64,000 nucleotides of DNA from assembly GCF_000265295.1 (NCBI RefSeq), contig NC_018002.1, forward strand, positions 1,984,001 to 2,048,000. Reading direction: 5' to 3'. Each line of letters begins with the position of its first letter. Position 1 is the first letter of the stretch. The DNA is from Sulfurospirillum barnesii SES-3 (GTDB taxonomy: Bacteria > Campylobacterota > Campylobacteria > Campylobacterales > Sulfurospirillaceae). The notes below the pieces were generated by a model. The model was not told the origin of the DNA. It made no database searches and saw only the letters and a list, made by a program, of their open reading frames with translations. The position numbers and the translations under genes are program-made. Shown here one piece after another: positions 8,403 through 17,248 of the stretch.

Positions 8403-8434
8403 TTTACATGTAAGGAAATTTCCTTACATGTAAA
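8403..8434. terminator. perfect 32-bp palindrome, bidirectional terminator made of two iterated-palindrome copies
   Basis: Two 16-base arms, each containing a one-mismatch copy of TTTACATGTAAA (8403-8414 and 8423-8434), are perfectly inverted around an AAA/TTT centre. The hairpin lies between the converging zinc-ribbon and SOD genes, followed on the plus strand by GGTACTTTTTATT. A bidirectional terminator is the simplest reading. Confidence 0.7.
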
Positions 8435-8442
8435 GGTACTTT

Positions 8443-9141
8443 TTATTTCATTGCCGCATCAAAGCGTGCATTGACCTCATTCCAATTCACCACACTCCAC
8501 CACTGTTTGAGGTAATCACCTCGTTTATTTTGATACTTGAGATAATACGCATGTTCCCATACGTCCACCGCTAAGATAGGAGTTCCTTTGATGTCAGCCA
8601 CATCCATTAAAGGATTGTCTTGATTGGGTGTTGATGTCACCGCTAATTTTTTATCGGACGTTACAACTACCCATGCCCAGCCCGAACCAAAACGAGTAGC
8701 TCCTGCTTTTTCAAACGCCTCTTTCATCTTCTCAAGACTTCCAAAATCACGCTCAATTGCTTTGGAAAGCGTAGCTGAAGGCATTCCCCCTTTTCCCATA
8801 GGTGCCATTAACTTCCAAAAAAGAGCATGGTTATAGTGTCCACCGCCATTGTTACGTACTGCTGCGTTATATTTAGAGATGCTTGCCATGATAGCTTCTA
8901 AATTCATAGATGCAAGTTCAGGATACGTTGCCACTTGCGCATTAAGATTTGAGACATACGCTTGATGATGTTTACCATGATGTATCTGCATCGTTTCTTT
9001 ATCAATAGCAGGTTCTAAAGCATCGTAACCATAAGGTAAAGGTGCTAAACTAAACGCATCTGCGGCCATGAGTGCAGGAACAAAAAACCATGAGAAAACA
9101 AGTGCCATCAAACTCTTCTGTACAAACGATTTTTGAAACAT
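8443..9141 (-). CDS. exported superoxide dismutase, Mn-type signature
   Basis: Converts superoxide to peroxide and oxygen. 232 residues, longer than a cytosolic SOD because of an N-terminal signal peptide (hydrophobic stretch residues 11-25, cleavage near LMAADA), so a periplasmic location is predicted. Metal ligands by alignment are His54, His105, Asp193 and His197. The Gly before the second ligand (GGGHYNH) and Gln174 in NQDN are the Mn-type signature rather than Fe-type. The ATG at 9141 has a strong AGGAGG. Its upstream region shares a 16-base operator with ccoN. Alternative: cambialistic enzyme. Confidence 0.93.
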   Translation of the reverse strand: MFQKSFVQKSLMALVFSWFFVPALMAADAFSLAPLPYGYDALEPAIDKETMQIHHGKHHQAYVSNLNAQVATYPELASMNLEAIMASISKYNAAVRNNGGGHYNHALFWKLMAPMGKGGMPSATLSKAIERDFGSLEKMKEAFEKAGATRFGSGWAWVVVTSDKKLAVTSTPNQDNPLMDVADIKGTPILAVDVWEHAYYLKYQNKRGDYLKQWWSVVNWNEVNARFDAAMK

Positions 9142-9178
9142 ATGATGCCTCCTAGAAGATTTAATAAAGTTGATTTTA

Positions 9179-9194
9179 TCACAAAAATATCACA
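9179..9194 (-). promoter_or_regulatory. shared TGTGA-repeat operator upstream of SOD
   Basis: On the minus strand TGTGATATTTTTGTGA, with TGTGA twice at an 11-base period. The identical 16-mer occurs upstream of ccoN (32041-32056). It lies 38-53 bases before the SOD ATG, below a TATAAA -10 candidate (9208-9213). The 11-base direct repeat is the usual layout for OmpR/PhoB-type regulators. Confidence 0.6.
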
Positions 9195-9279
9195 ACTTTG
9201 ACTACATTTTATAGGGGTTGAAATTAAAATACGCTGAGAAAAAAAGGAGATAAAAAACGTCAAAGAAAAGAGAAGAAAA

Positions 9280-9303
9280 AAGGAGCAAAAAATTTTGCTC
9301 CTT
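9280..9303 (-). terminator. Rho-independent terminator of nifJ
   Basis: 11-base-pair stem, arms AAGGAGCAAAA and TTTTGCTCCTT with an AA loop, 15 bases after the nifJ stop. Read on the minus strand it is followed by a T-rich tract. Confidence 0.8.
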
Positions 9304-9317
9304 AAGAAAAGAGATTT

Positions 9318-12300
9318 TTAAGCCTCTTCTAGCTCATTAGAGAAATCAGCCATTGCTAAACGGTTGAGTTGTCTCCATCTTCTTTGTGCATCTTTTTTAT
9401 TATGATCAAACAAGGCTTGTGCATGTTCAGGATTGGATTTTTTAAGGGACGCATAACGTACCTCATTCATCAAGAACTCATCATACAATGACCAATCAGG
9501 CTCTTTGCCTGTAATTTTAACAGGATTTTTACCCTCTTTTTCCAAACGTGGATCATAGGTATAAATTGGCCAGTAACCACATTTGGTTGCGAGTTCTCCT
9601 TGATTGCCTGATTTACCAAGACCACCTTTAATACCATGTGCAATACACGGTGAATAAGCAATAATCAAAGATACGCCAGGATACGCTTCTGCTGCTTCAA
9701 ACGCTTTAATGGTTTGCGCTGCAGAGGCATTTGAGTTGATTTGCGCAACAAAAACATTGCCATATGTCATTGCAATATACCCCAAATCTTTTTTCTGACT
9801 CGGTTTTCCAGCGGCAGTAAATTGAGCGATAGAACCTGCACGTGATGATTTTGAACTTTGACCACCTGTGTTAGAGTACACTTCAGTATCAAGAACAAGG
9901 ATGTTTACATCTTCTCCACTGGCAATAACATGGTCGAGTCCACCATAACCAATGTCATACGCCCAACCATCACCACCAAAAATCCATTGTGATTTTTTAG
10001 CAATGTACTGTTTGAGGCTTAAGATAATATCTGCACCAGGTGCTGTTGGATTGGCTTGTAAAAGAGGAACCAAAAGATCACGAATTTCAGCAGATTTTAC
10101 TCTATCATCTCTAAACTCAATCCAATCTTTATAGAGTGCTGCAATGGCATTGGGTGCTTTTTCTAAAGAAGCTTCCATGACAGAGTGAATACGATGACGA
10201 ATCGTCTCATTTGCTACATGCATACCCAAACCAAACTCTGCATTGTCTTCAAACAGTGAGTTCGCCCAAGCAGGACCATGACCAGCATCATTTTTACGAT
10301 ACGGTGTTGAAGGAGCTGAACCACCATAAATTGAAGAACAACCTGTCGCATTAGCAATCATCATGCTATCACCAAAAAGACGTGTTGCTAGGGTAATGTA
10401 TGGCGTTTCACCACAGCCTGGACATGCAGCATGAAACTCAAAAAGTGGTTTTGCAAATAAAGCACCTTTTACCGTATTTTTAGAGAGAATATCATCTTTA
10501 TAGGTCACTTTTTTGAAGAGGTAATCTGCGTTAATTTGCTCCCCTGCTTCAAGACTCTCTTGCAATGGAACCATGACCAAAGACTTCTCTTTTGTAGGAC
10601 ATGCCTCTGCACACAGATCACATCCTGTACAATCCAATGAAGAGACTTGAATTTTGTATTTTAAGCCTTTTAACTCTTTACCTTTGGCATCAAGGGCATG
10701 CGTTTTAACACCCTCAGGTGCAGCTGCAAACTCTGCATCATTAATAAGAAATGGTCGAATAACAGCATGTGGACAGACAAATGCACATTGATTACATTGA
10801 ATACAATTCTCTTCAATCCATTTAGGAACCATAACACCAACACCACGTTTTTCATACTCTGTAGTTCCATGCTCAAACGTACCATCTTCATAACCATTAA
10901 AAACAGAAACAGGTAAGCTATCACCTCGTGCTGCATTGACTGGTTTTGCGATTGCTTCAACAAATGGGGTACCTTTATAGGTCGTGATTTCTTGAGTTTT
11001 TACTTCGTCTTTAAGATTTGCCCATGATGGATCAACCTCAACTTTAATCAAACCATTCGCTCCTACATCAATCGCTTTGTAGTTAAGCTCAACAATTTGC
11101 TCCCCTTTTTTGTGATACGTTTTATACGCTTGCTTTTTCATAAATTCTTGGGCTTTTTCAAAATCAATGATTTCGGCAAGTTTAAAGAAAGCAGACTGCA
11201 TAATAGTATTACTACGATTTCCCAAACCAATATCACGTGCTAATTTGGTCGCATTGATGATGTAAAAATTAACCTTTTTCGTCGCTAAAATGCGCTTGAC
11301 CTTATTAGGAATTCGCTTAATCGTCTCATCAGCATCCCAAATGGAGTTTAGAAGAAAAGTACCATGCTCTCTAATGCCATCGATGACGTCATACAACTCA
11401 AGGTACGCCGCTACTGAACAGGCGACAAAGTGCGGGTTGGAAACAAGATAGGTAGAGCGAATCGGATGTTTTCCGAAACGAAGGTGAGAACGTGTAAATC
11501 CACCTGACTTTTTAGAGTCATAAGCAAAATAGGCTTGTGCGTACATGTCTGTCTCATCACCGATGATTTTAATTGAACTTTTGTTCGCACCAACCGTACC
11601 ATCCGCACCCAATCCGTAAAATAAACACTCTTTTGTCTCAGGCTCACCCAAACTCATCTTTTCGCCAACACTCAACGATTTAAACGTGACATCATCTACA
11701 ATACCTACGGTAAAATCATTTTTTGGATCAGCAAGTTTTAAATTTTCAAACACCGCTAACATTTGCGCAGGATCAACATCTTTGGATGAAAGACCATAAC
11801 GACCACCCACAATAATAGGAGCATTAGCATGTCCATAAAACGCTGCTCTCATATCAAGATACAATGGTTCACCAATAGAGCCAGCCTCTTTGGTTCTATC
11901 TAAAACAGAAATCTTTTTAACGGACTCTGGCATCACATCCATTAAATATTTGATGCTAAATGGGCGGTAAAGATGGGGTGTAATTAAACCTACTTTTTCA
12001 CCTTTGCCATTTAAATAATCAATCGTCTCTTTCAAACACTCTGTCACTGAACCCATCGCTACAACGATTCTATCAGCATCTTTTGCACCATAATAGGTAA
12101 AAGGCTTATACTCACGTCCTGTCTCTTTTGAAATTTCAGCCATGTAGTGCGCAACAATATCAGGCAATGCGTCATAAAATTTATTTTGTGCTTCTCTGCC
12201 TTGGAAATAAATATCGTCATTTTGTGCTGTACCACGTGTTTTTGGAGATTCAGGGTTTAACGCCTCATCACGGAAGCGTTGAACGGCTTCTTTATCGAGG

Positions 12301-12881
12301 AGTCTATCAAAAACCGCATAATCCATCACTTCAATTTTTTGAATCTCATGGGATGTTCTAAAACCATCAAAAAAATGCATAAAAGGAACACGCCCTTTAA
12401 TCGCACATAAATGCGCCACACCTGCTAAATCCATAACCTGTTGAACCGAACCAGATGAAAGCATCGCATAACCTGTTTGGCGTGCGGCATAAACATCTTG
12501 ATGGTCTCCAAAAATAGAAAGGGCATGGGTTGCGAGGGTACGTGCGCTCACATGAATAACACTTGGTAATAATTGACCTGCCATTTTGTACATATTTGGG
12601 ATTTTAAGTAACAAGCCTTGAGAAGCCGTGTAAGTTGTGGTAAGTGCACCTGCTTGAAGTGAACCATGAACGGTTCCAGCAGCGCCACCCTCACTTTGCA
12701 TTTCGACCACTTTAACAGGCATACCAAAAAGATTTTTTTTACCTTGAGAAGCCCAAATATCCGTAAAATCCGCCATTGGTGAAGAAGGTGTAATAGGATA
12801 GATACCCGCCACTTCCGTAAACGCATACGACGCATACGCAGCAGCTTCGTTACCATCCATCGTTTTCATGACTTTAGCCAT
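9318..12881 (-). CDS. nifJ: pyruvate:ferredoxin/flavodoxin oxidoreductase
   Basis: Single-chain 1187-residue enzyme that oxidises pyruvate with CoA to acetyl-CoA and CO2, passing electrons to ferredoxin or flavodoxin. Domains: the N-terminal pyruvate-binding domain (YPITPSSPMAD near residue 30), a gamma domain near 400-550, two [4Fe-4S] ferredoxin motifs (CIQCNQCAFVC at about 693 and CTGCDLCAEAC at about 750), a further cluster Cys in CPGCGETPY (about 818), and the thiamine diphosphate domain GDGWAYDIGYGG (about 970). The ATG at 12881 has AAGGGG. It is monocistronic with its own terminator. It contains no copies of the iterated palindrome. Confidence 0.97.
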   Translation of the reverse strand: MAKVMKTMDGNEAAAYASYAFTEVAGIYPITPSSPMADFTDIWASQGKKNLFGMPVKVVEMQSEGGAAGTVHGSLQAGALTTTYTASQGLLLKIPNMYKMAGQLLPSVIHVSARTLATHALSIFGDHQDVYAARQTGYAMLSSGSVQQVMDLAGVAHLCAIKGRVPFMHFFDGFRTSHEIQKIEVMDYAVFDRLLDKEAVQRFRDEALNPESPKTRGTAQNDDIYFQGREAQNKFYDALPDIVAHYMAEISKETGREYKPFTYYGAKDADRIVVAMGSVTECLKETIDYLNGKGEKVGLITPHLYRPFSIKYLMDVMPESVKKISVLDRTKEAGSIGEPLYLDMRAAFYGHANAPIIVGGRYGLSSKDVDPAQMLAVFENLKLADPKNDFTVGIVDDVTFKSLSVGEKMSLGEPETKECLFYGLGADGTVGANKSSIKIIGDETDMYAQAYFAYDSKKSGGFTRSHLRFGKHPIRSTYLVSNPHFVACSVAAYLELYDVIDGIREHGTFLLNSIWDADETIKRIPNKVKRILATKKVNFYIINATKLARDIGLGNRSNTIMQSAFFKLAEIIDFEKAQEFMKKQAYKTYHKKGEQIVELNYKAIDVGANGLIKVEVDPSWANLKDEVKTQEITTYKGTPFVEAIAKPVNAARGDSLPVSVFNGYEDGTFEHGTTEYEKRGVGVMVPKWIEENCIQCNQCAFVCPHAVIRPFLINDAEFAAAPEGVKTHALDAKGKELKGLKYKIQVSSLDCTGCDLCAEACPTKEKSLVMVPLQESLEAGEQINADYLFKKVTYKDDILSKNTVKGALFAKPLFEFHAACPGCGETPYITLATRLFGDSMMIANATGCSSIYGGSAPSTPYRKNDAGHGPAWANSLFEDNAEFGLGMHVANETIRHRIHSVMEASLEKAPNAIAALYKDWIEFRDDRVKSAEIRDLLVPLLQANPTAPGADIILSLKQYIAKKSQWIFGGDGWAYDIGYGGLDHVIASGEDVNILVLDTEVYSNTGGQSSKSSRAGSIAQFTAAGKPSQKKDLGYIAMTYGNVFVAQINSNASAAQTIKAFEAAEAYPGVSLIIAYSPCIAHGIKGGLGKSGNQGELATKCGYWPIYTYDPRLEKEGKNPVKITGKEPDWSLYDEFLMNEVRYASLKKSNPEHAQALFDHNKKDAQRRWRQLNRLAMADFSNELEEA

Positions 12882-13000
12882 TAAAATCCCCTTATATTAG
12901 TTTAATTTTTTGACGTATAATGTGAAAAGTTCCTGATTCTACTTAGCATTTTCTTAATAACTCATAAATGAAACCCTCATAGAATTTCTTTAATAAATTT

Positions 13001-13642
13001 TTAACGATGCTCTTCTATCCATTTTACGGCACTAAACGCATCTGGAAGAATGTTTTTCGTATGTACTAAAAGTTCAGCATGTGTGCTATATCCACACAAA
13101 ACACCAATACCCTCAACACCAGCTTCTTTTGCTGAAATCAAATCCATCGGGGTATCACCAATCATCCACGTATGCATTGCCTCTTTATCCAACACCTGCA
13201 AAGCCTTTTGAATTGGCTCAGGATGAGGCTTTGGATGTGTAATAGACTCCCGTCCAATCAGCACTTTAAAATGATGCATCACACCCATATGCTCCAAAAG
13301 TTCTTCAGAATAACGTGCTGTTTTTGTCGTCACAACGCCTAGGGTTGCGATGCGAGATGCCCTCTCAATCGCCTCACGTGCCAAAGGAAGTAACGTCGTT
13401 TTTTGACGTGAAATCAAACGATAATGCTCCTTATACGCAGCCACATAATCATTTGCTTCAAAAGCGGAGACCCCCAGCATCATAAACATCACATCCAAAG
13501 GATGTCCAATGAGTTTTTTAATGGTATCATCCTCTGGTGCTACGTGCCCGAAGGTATCATACGCAACACCAAAACTCTCCAAAATAGCATCGGTCGAATC
13601 AATCAGTGTTCCGTCCAAATCAAATAAAATTGTTTTCATCAT
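13001..13642 (-). CDS. HAD-family phosphatase, Gph/PpaX-like
   Basis: 213-residue haloacid dehalogenase hydrolase. Motif I is LFDLDGTLIDSTD, motif III lies around HPKPHPEPI and motif IV is MIGDTPMDL. It resembles phosphoglycolate phosphatase or pyrophosphatase PpaX; the substrate cannot be decided. A second member of the family is encoded at 46979-47635. The start could be ATG 13642 or ATG 13639; the latter has the better spacing from AAGG. Divergent from the DUF4197 gene. Confidence 0.88.
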   Translation of the reverse strand: MMKTILFDLDGTLIDSTDAILESFGVAYDTFGHVAPEDDTIKKLIGHPLDVMFMMLGVSAFEANDYVAAYKEHYRLISRQKTTLLPLAREAIERASRIATLGVVTTKTARYSEELLEHMGVMHHFKVLIGRESITHPKPHPEPIQKALQVLDKEAMHTWMIGDTPMDLISAKEAGVEGIGVLCGYSTHAELLVHTKNILPDAFSAVKWIEEHR

Positions 13643-13658
13643 TGACCTTAATAGAGCT

Positions 13659-13670
13659 TTTACATGTAAA
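13659..13670. repeat. iterated palindrome TTTACATGTAAA, divergent intergenic copy
   Basis: Exact copy, flanked by AGCTT and GCT that nearly extend the symmetry, in the 67-base divergent gap between the phosphatase and DUF4197 genes. Confidence 0.9.
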
Positions 13671-13709
13671 GCTATATTATAGCTTCAAGACCATTAAAAA
13701 GGAAACCAC

Positions 13710-14510
13710 ATGCTTAAAAAAAGCCTTATCATGCTCACCCCTCTTTTGCTCTGTGCCGCCAATTGGCAAGATACACTTAATACCGCAGTCAATGCCGCTT
13801 CCAGCACGCAAACGACCACAAAGGCAAACACAACCTCTCAAAGTACCGCCACCTCAGGCGTGAAAGAAGCGCTTAGTTTAGGTGCTAAACAAGCTGTTTC
13901 TCTTTTAGGAAAAGAGAATGGTTACTTAAACAACAGTGCGGTTAAAATTCCTTTGCCTTCATCCATGCAACCCGTTGCCACAGCAGCTGAAAAATTGGGA
14001 GGCAAACGGTATGTCGATGATTTTGTTCAAACGATGAATACCGCAGCAACCAAATCCGTCCCAAAAACAGCCTCCATTTTAAGCGACACTATCACTTCGA
14101 TGAGTGTTGAAGATGCACAAGCTATTGTCAGTGGTGGCAATACCGCCGCAACGGATTATTTTAAAAATAAAGCAGGCAGTAAACTCTTAAGTGCCATTAT
14201 GCCCATCATTAAAGAGAGTATTGGTGAGAGTCAAGTAATGAACTCATACCAGAGTCTTAAAAACTTTGCAGGAAAGAGTAGTGCAACCCAAGCTATTGGT
14301 AATCATGCGCTTGTCACGCAAGCTTCAGGTCTCGCTAAAGGATTAGGAATGGGCGATGTTGTTCCAAATGAAGATGAGGACATTGAGAGCTACGTTGGGC
14401 GAAAAACCCTCGATGGTCTTTTTTATATGATAGCAGAAAAAGAAAAAGCGTTGCGTAGTAATCCACTCGCAAGTGGTAGTTCGATTATTCAACAAGTGTT
14501 TGGAAAGTAA
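13710..14510 (+). CDS. DUF4197 family exported protein
   Basis: 266 residues, N-terminal signal peptide (MLKKSLIMLTPLLLCAANW, Cys at residue 15 may allow lipidation), then a Ser/Thr-rich stretch and the DUF4197 body (VKEALSLGAKQAVSLLGKENGYLNNSAVKIPLP region) in which the family is recognised by the order LGAKQAV, NGYLNN, KIPLP. Function unknown. Good AAGGAAA ribosome site before ATG 13710. It converges on the OmpA gene, and both share a terminator. Confidence 0.88.
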   Translation: MLKKSLIMLTPLLLCAANWQDTLNTAVNAASSTQTTTKANTTSQSTATSGVKEALSLGAKQAVSLLGKENGYLNNSAVKIPLPSSMQPVATAAEKLGGKRYVDDFVQTMNTAATKSVPKTASILSDTITSMSVEDAQAIVSGGNTAATDYFKNKAGSKLLSAIMPIIKESIGESQVMNSYQSLKNFAGKSSATQAIGNHALVTQASGLAKGLGMGDVVPNEDEDIESYVGRKTLDGLFYMIAEKEKALRSNPLASGSSIIQQVFGK

Positions 14511-14518
14511 AAAGAGGG

Positions 14519-14547
14519 ATTCCATCTAGCCCTAGGCTAGATGGAAT
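14519..14547. terminator. bidirectional terminator between DUF4197 and OmpA genes
   Basis: 13-base-pair perfect stem (ATTCCATCTAGCC and its complement, CTA loop) followed by TATTATTTTTT on the plus strand and by CCCTCTTTTT on the minus strand. Confidence 0.88.
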
Positions 14548-14552
14548 GGGTA

Positions 14553-15560
14553 TTATTTTTTAAAGAGTGCGTCTACTCTTCTGTTTTCAGCACGACCTGC
14601 TTCTGTATCGTTTGTCGCTACTGGTTTACTCTCGCCGTATGCTTCTGTACTTACTTTAGCTGCGACAACACCTAAACTTGAAAGGGCTTTAGCAACCGCT
14701 TTTGCACGTTGATCAGAAAGTTTCATATTGTAAGCATCACTGCCTTTAGAGTCTGTATGACCCTCTAAAACAACACGATAACCTGGATTTTGTTTCATAA
14801 AATCTGCCACCTTTTGAATCTGAGGCATAAATTCTGATTTTACGGTTGATTTATCAAAATCAAATGTTACATGTAAACGAATAATTTTCGTACAACCATC
14901 AGCGTCAACTACAGTGCCTGCTGGTGTATTTGGGCATTTATCTTTATCATCATACACACCATCCATATCACTATCTTTTGGGGCAATAGGTGCTGCAACA
15001 GGCGCTGGTTTTGGCTCAACTTTTGCAACGACAGGTGCTGTTTTTGGACTTAATGGAATGGTAAAACCTAGGCTATAAAATAGGTTGTTATCGCCATGGT
15101 CAAATTTAATCGCATGACGTACTTCAGCTTTAAGTGCAAACGTGTCTGTGACCCAATACTTTACACCACCGCCGTATTGTGCAAACATACTGTCATCATT
15201 TTTAAATGCTTCATTGGTAATATCTTCATATCCCAAGCCCACCAATGCATACAAAGCTGTTTCTGGTGTCATTTTGTACTCTTTGACAAGGTTGGCATAA
15301 TAACGGTTAAAATCAGTCTCTTTTGTACTGTGTTTATAATCAACATTGTCACTTCTGTCATACCCTAGCTCAATTTGACTGATAATAGAATCATCTAAAT
15401 TGATGCCAAATCGTAAACCATAGGTTAATTGACCATCTAAGTTAAGATTGCCCTCTGGTAAAACACCGCCAATAGTTGGTGTCACCTCATAATTATAAGC
15501 TACAGGTGCTGCAAAAACCAGCGTTGCCAACGCTGCCAATGAAAATAGCGATTTTTTCAT
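14553..15560 (-). CDS. OmpA-family outer-membrane protein
   Basis: 335 residues from the ATG at 15560, chosen because AAGGAA precedes it and a signal peptide (MKKSLFSLAALATLVFAAPVA) begins there. An N-terminal eight-strand barrel (about 20-185, GYDRSDNVDY, KAEVRHAIKF) leads to a Pro/Ala hinge, a calcium-binding-like DSDMDGVYDDKDKCPN (thrombospondin type 3 repeat), and a C-terminal OmpA peptidoglycan-binding domain (VLEGHTDSKGSDAYNMKLSD, with the conserved Asp and Arg). It tethers the outer membrane to peptidoglycan and may act as a porin. A near-copy of the palindrome encodes RLHVTFD. Confidence 0.95.
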   Translation of the reverse strand: MKKSLFSLAALATLVFAAPVAYNYEVTPTIGGVLPEGNLNLDGQLTYGLRFGINLDDSIISQIELGYDRSDNVDYKHSTKETDFNRYYANLVKEYKMTPETALYALVGLGYEDITNEAFKNDDSMFAQYGGGVKYWVTDTFALKAEVRHAIKFDHGDNNLFYSLGFTIPLSPKTAPVVAKVEPKPAPVAAPIAPKDSDMDGVYDDKDKCPNTPAGTVVDADGCTKIIRLHVTFDFDKSTVKSEFMPQIQKVADFMKQNPGYRVVLEGHTDSKGSDAYNMKLSDQRAKAVAKALSSLGVVAAKVSTEAYGESKPVATNDTEAGRAENRRVDALFKK

Positions 15561-15596
15561 AATTTTTCCTTTGGTAAAATTCGTTTTTAAAAATGC

Positions 15597-15605
15597 ATTG
15601 TAACA
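15597..15605 (-). promoter_or_regulatory. extended -10 promoter of the OmpA gene
   Basis: On the minus strand TGTTACAAT (TG-N-TACAAT) sits about 40 bases before the ATG, consistent with a strong monocistronic outer-membrane gene. Confidence 0.5.
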
Positions 15606-15625
15606 CATTCCCTAACAAAAGGAGA

Positions 15626-17131
15626 TTAAAATTCAGGTTTCATCCACTCGATACTGTTGTGCATAATCCCAATAATGGACGTTGAAACAGGATTGATTTT
15701 TTTATTCACAGCGGTAATGGTATTGGGAATAATTAAAAATAAATAAGGATTATCCGCCACAATCAAAGCAAAAATTTCTTGATAGAGTGCATCAAATTTT
15801 TCTTGCTGTATGGTTTGTTCTGCCTCTTTAATCAAAGCATCGACTCTTTTATTTTCGTACCCAACAAAATTAAATCCCCCCTTACGCTGGGACTCACTGT
15901 GCCAAATGGTGTACGCATCTGATTTTAAGCCCAAAGACCATCCCATTAACACGGCTTCAAACTGACGGGGTAGAATCACTGTATTTAAAAAAGCTTGCCA
16001 CTCCATAACCTTTAATTTCATCACCACCCCCACATCTTTGAGTTGATGTTGGATAATTTGCGCAGCATAACTCCCACTTCCACTAGCATTGGTTGAGAGC
16101 TCAAAAGTAAAAGGATGGTTTTCATCGTATCCTGCCTCTTTTAGAAGGGCTTTTGCTCTATTTATATCTCTTTTAGGTGCTTGCACACTCGCATTAAATG
16201 CTCCTGTGCCTGGTAAAAAAGGGCCTGTACACACTTTACCATGCCCAAAAGAGAGAATATTGACCAATTCCTCTCTATCAATTGCTAACGAGAGTGCCTC
16301 TCGCACCCTCGCATCTTTAAATTTTTCTGATTTAAGATTAAAGCCAATATACGAATACGTATGCGAAATCTCTTCGTAAATAGCGTAATAGTTACGAAAA
16401 TCTGCATCAATCTGACGCTCTAGCTGCAAAGGGCTGAGTGTTCCTACATCCAATTTTTTAGATTTTAACATTAAAAATTCACTGGCACGATCAGGTAAAT
16501 AGTGAAAGATGATGTTATCAAGATACGGTTTATGAATAAAATAATTGGGATTGGCATTCAGGAGAATATTTTTAGAAAGCTCAAATGTTTTCAGGGTATA
16601 TGCCCCTGTTCCAATAGGATTTTGGTTAAATTTACTGGTCATTAAATCCTTATCGTGGCGTAAGATGTGCTCAGGCAGCACCTCCATCATCCAAATTTCA
16701 AGAGCCTTAAAATAGGGATATTTGTATTTCACTTCCACCGTATATTCATCCAACATCTTTACATGTAAAACATGCATAAAACTCGAAGAGTAAGGGGTGA
16801 AAATTTTAGGAGAAAGAATAGTCTCATACGTGAAAAGCACATCCTTCGCACTAAAAGGAACACCATCACTCCATGTGACATCCTGTCTGAGTTTAAAAAT
16901 CAGTGTTGTATCATCCACAAAAAAGTAATCATTCGCAAGTTCAGGCACAACCTTTGCATCTTTATTGTACGCAAGTAAGGCATTAAAAAGCCATCGTGAG
17001 ACTTCAGAGCTTGTCCCATCCGTTGCAAGCAGAGGATTAAGACGGCTAGGATTTGCCGAGATAGCCAAATGCAAGGTGCTTGCATACACATACGATGTTA
17101 AAAAAATAAGGAGTAAAAAGAGTGTTTTCAT
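15626..17131 (-). CDS. family 5 ABC transporter solute-binding protein (peptide/nickel type)
   Basis: 501-residue periplasmic binding protein of the DppA/OppA/NikA family. Signal peptide MKTLFLLLIFLTSYVYA, then the SBP_bac_5 fold with VPELANDYFFVDDTTLIFKL, VTWSDGVPFSAKDV and ALSLAIDREELV. The ATG at 17131 starts the signal peptide; a TTG six codons earlier is open but has no ribosome site. No permease or ATPase genes are adjacent, so it is an orphan binding protein here. Substrate unknown. A palindrome copy (16758-16769) encodes VLHVKML. Confidence 0.92.
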   Translation of the reverse strand: MKTLFLLLIFLTSYVYASTLHLAISANPSRLNPLLATDGTSSEVSRWLFNALLAYNKDAKVVPELANDYFFVDDTTLIFKLRQDVTWSDGVPFSAKDVLFTYETILSPKIFTPYSSSFMHVLHVKMLDEYTVEVKYKYPYFKALEIWMMEVLPEHILRHDKDLMTSKFNQNPIGTGAYTLKTFELSKNILLNANPNYFIHKPYLDNIIFHYLPDRASEFLMLKSKKLDVGTLSPLQLERQIDADFRNYYAIYEEISHTYSYIGFNLKSEKFKDARVREALSLAIDREELVNILSFGHGKVCTGPFLPGTGAFNASVQAPKRDINRAKALLKEAGYDENHPFTFELSTNASGSGSYAAQIIQHQLKDVGVVMKLKVMEWQAFLNTVILPRQFEAVLMGWSLGLKSDAYTIWHSESQRKGGFNFVGYENKRVDALIKEAEQTIQQEKFDALYQEIFALIVADNPYLFLIIPNTITAVNKKINPVSTSIIGIMHNSIEWMKPEF

Positions 17132-17157
17132 GAAGGAGATTATAGTCAATTTTGGGG

Positions 17158-17242
17158 TAAAAAAAAAGCTTCCAGATCGGGCAAATCTGGAAGCTTTATA
17201 AAAAGGTTGAGTGATTTACAAAAAGGAGGTAATTGTCTTGGT
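17158..17242 (-). ncRNA. candidate small RNA with anti-Shine-Dalgarno segment
   Basis: Predicted from sequence only. On the minus strand a TATACT -10 (17249-17254) is followed by about 85 bases without an obvious reading frame and then a strong terminator hairpin with a T run. The body contains CACTACC and ACCTCCTTTTTG; the latter could pair with ribosome-binding sites. No family match is known to me. It could alternatively be the leader or an upstream terminator of the solute-binding protein gene at 15626-17131. Confidence 0.4.
17165..17197 (-). terminator. strong intrinsic terminator on the minus strand
   Basis: 13-base-pair perfect stem (AAAGCTTCCAGAT and its complement) with loop TTGCCCG, followed on the minus strand by at least eight T. 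No minus-strand protein gene ends here: the gene to the right is on the plus strand. It therefore terminates either a small RNA or antisense readthrough. Confidence 0.8.
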
Positions 17243-17248
17243 AGTGAA

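Noticed and set aside
15626-17149. TTG start at 17149 for the solute-binding protein
   Set aside because: The signal peptide begins at ATG 17131 and no ribosome site favours the TTG.
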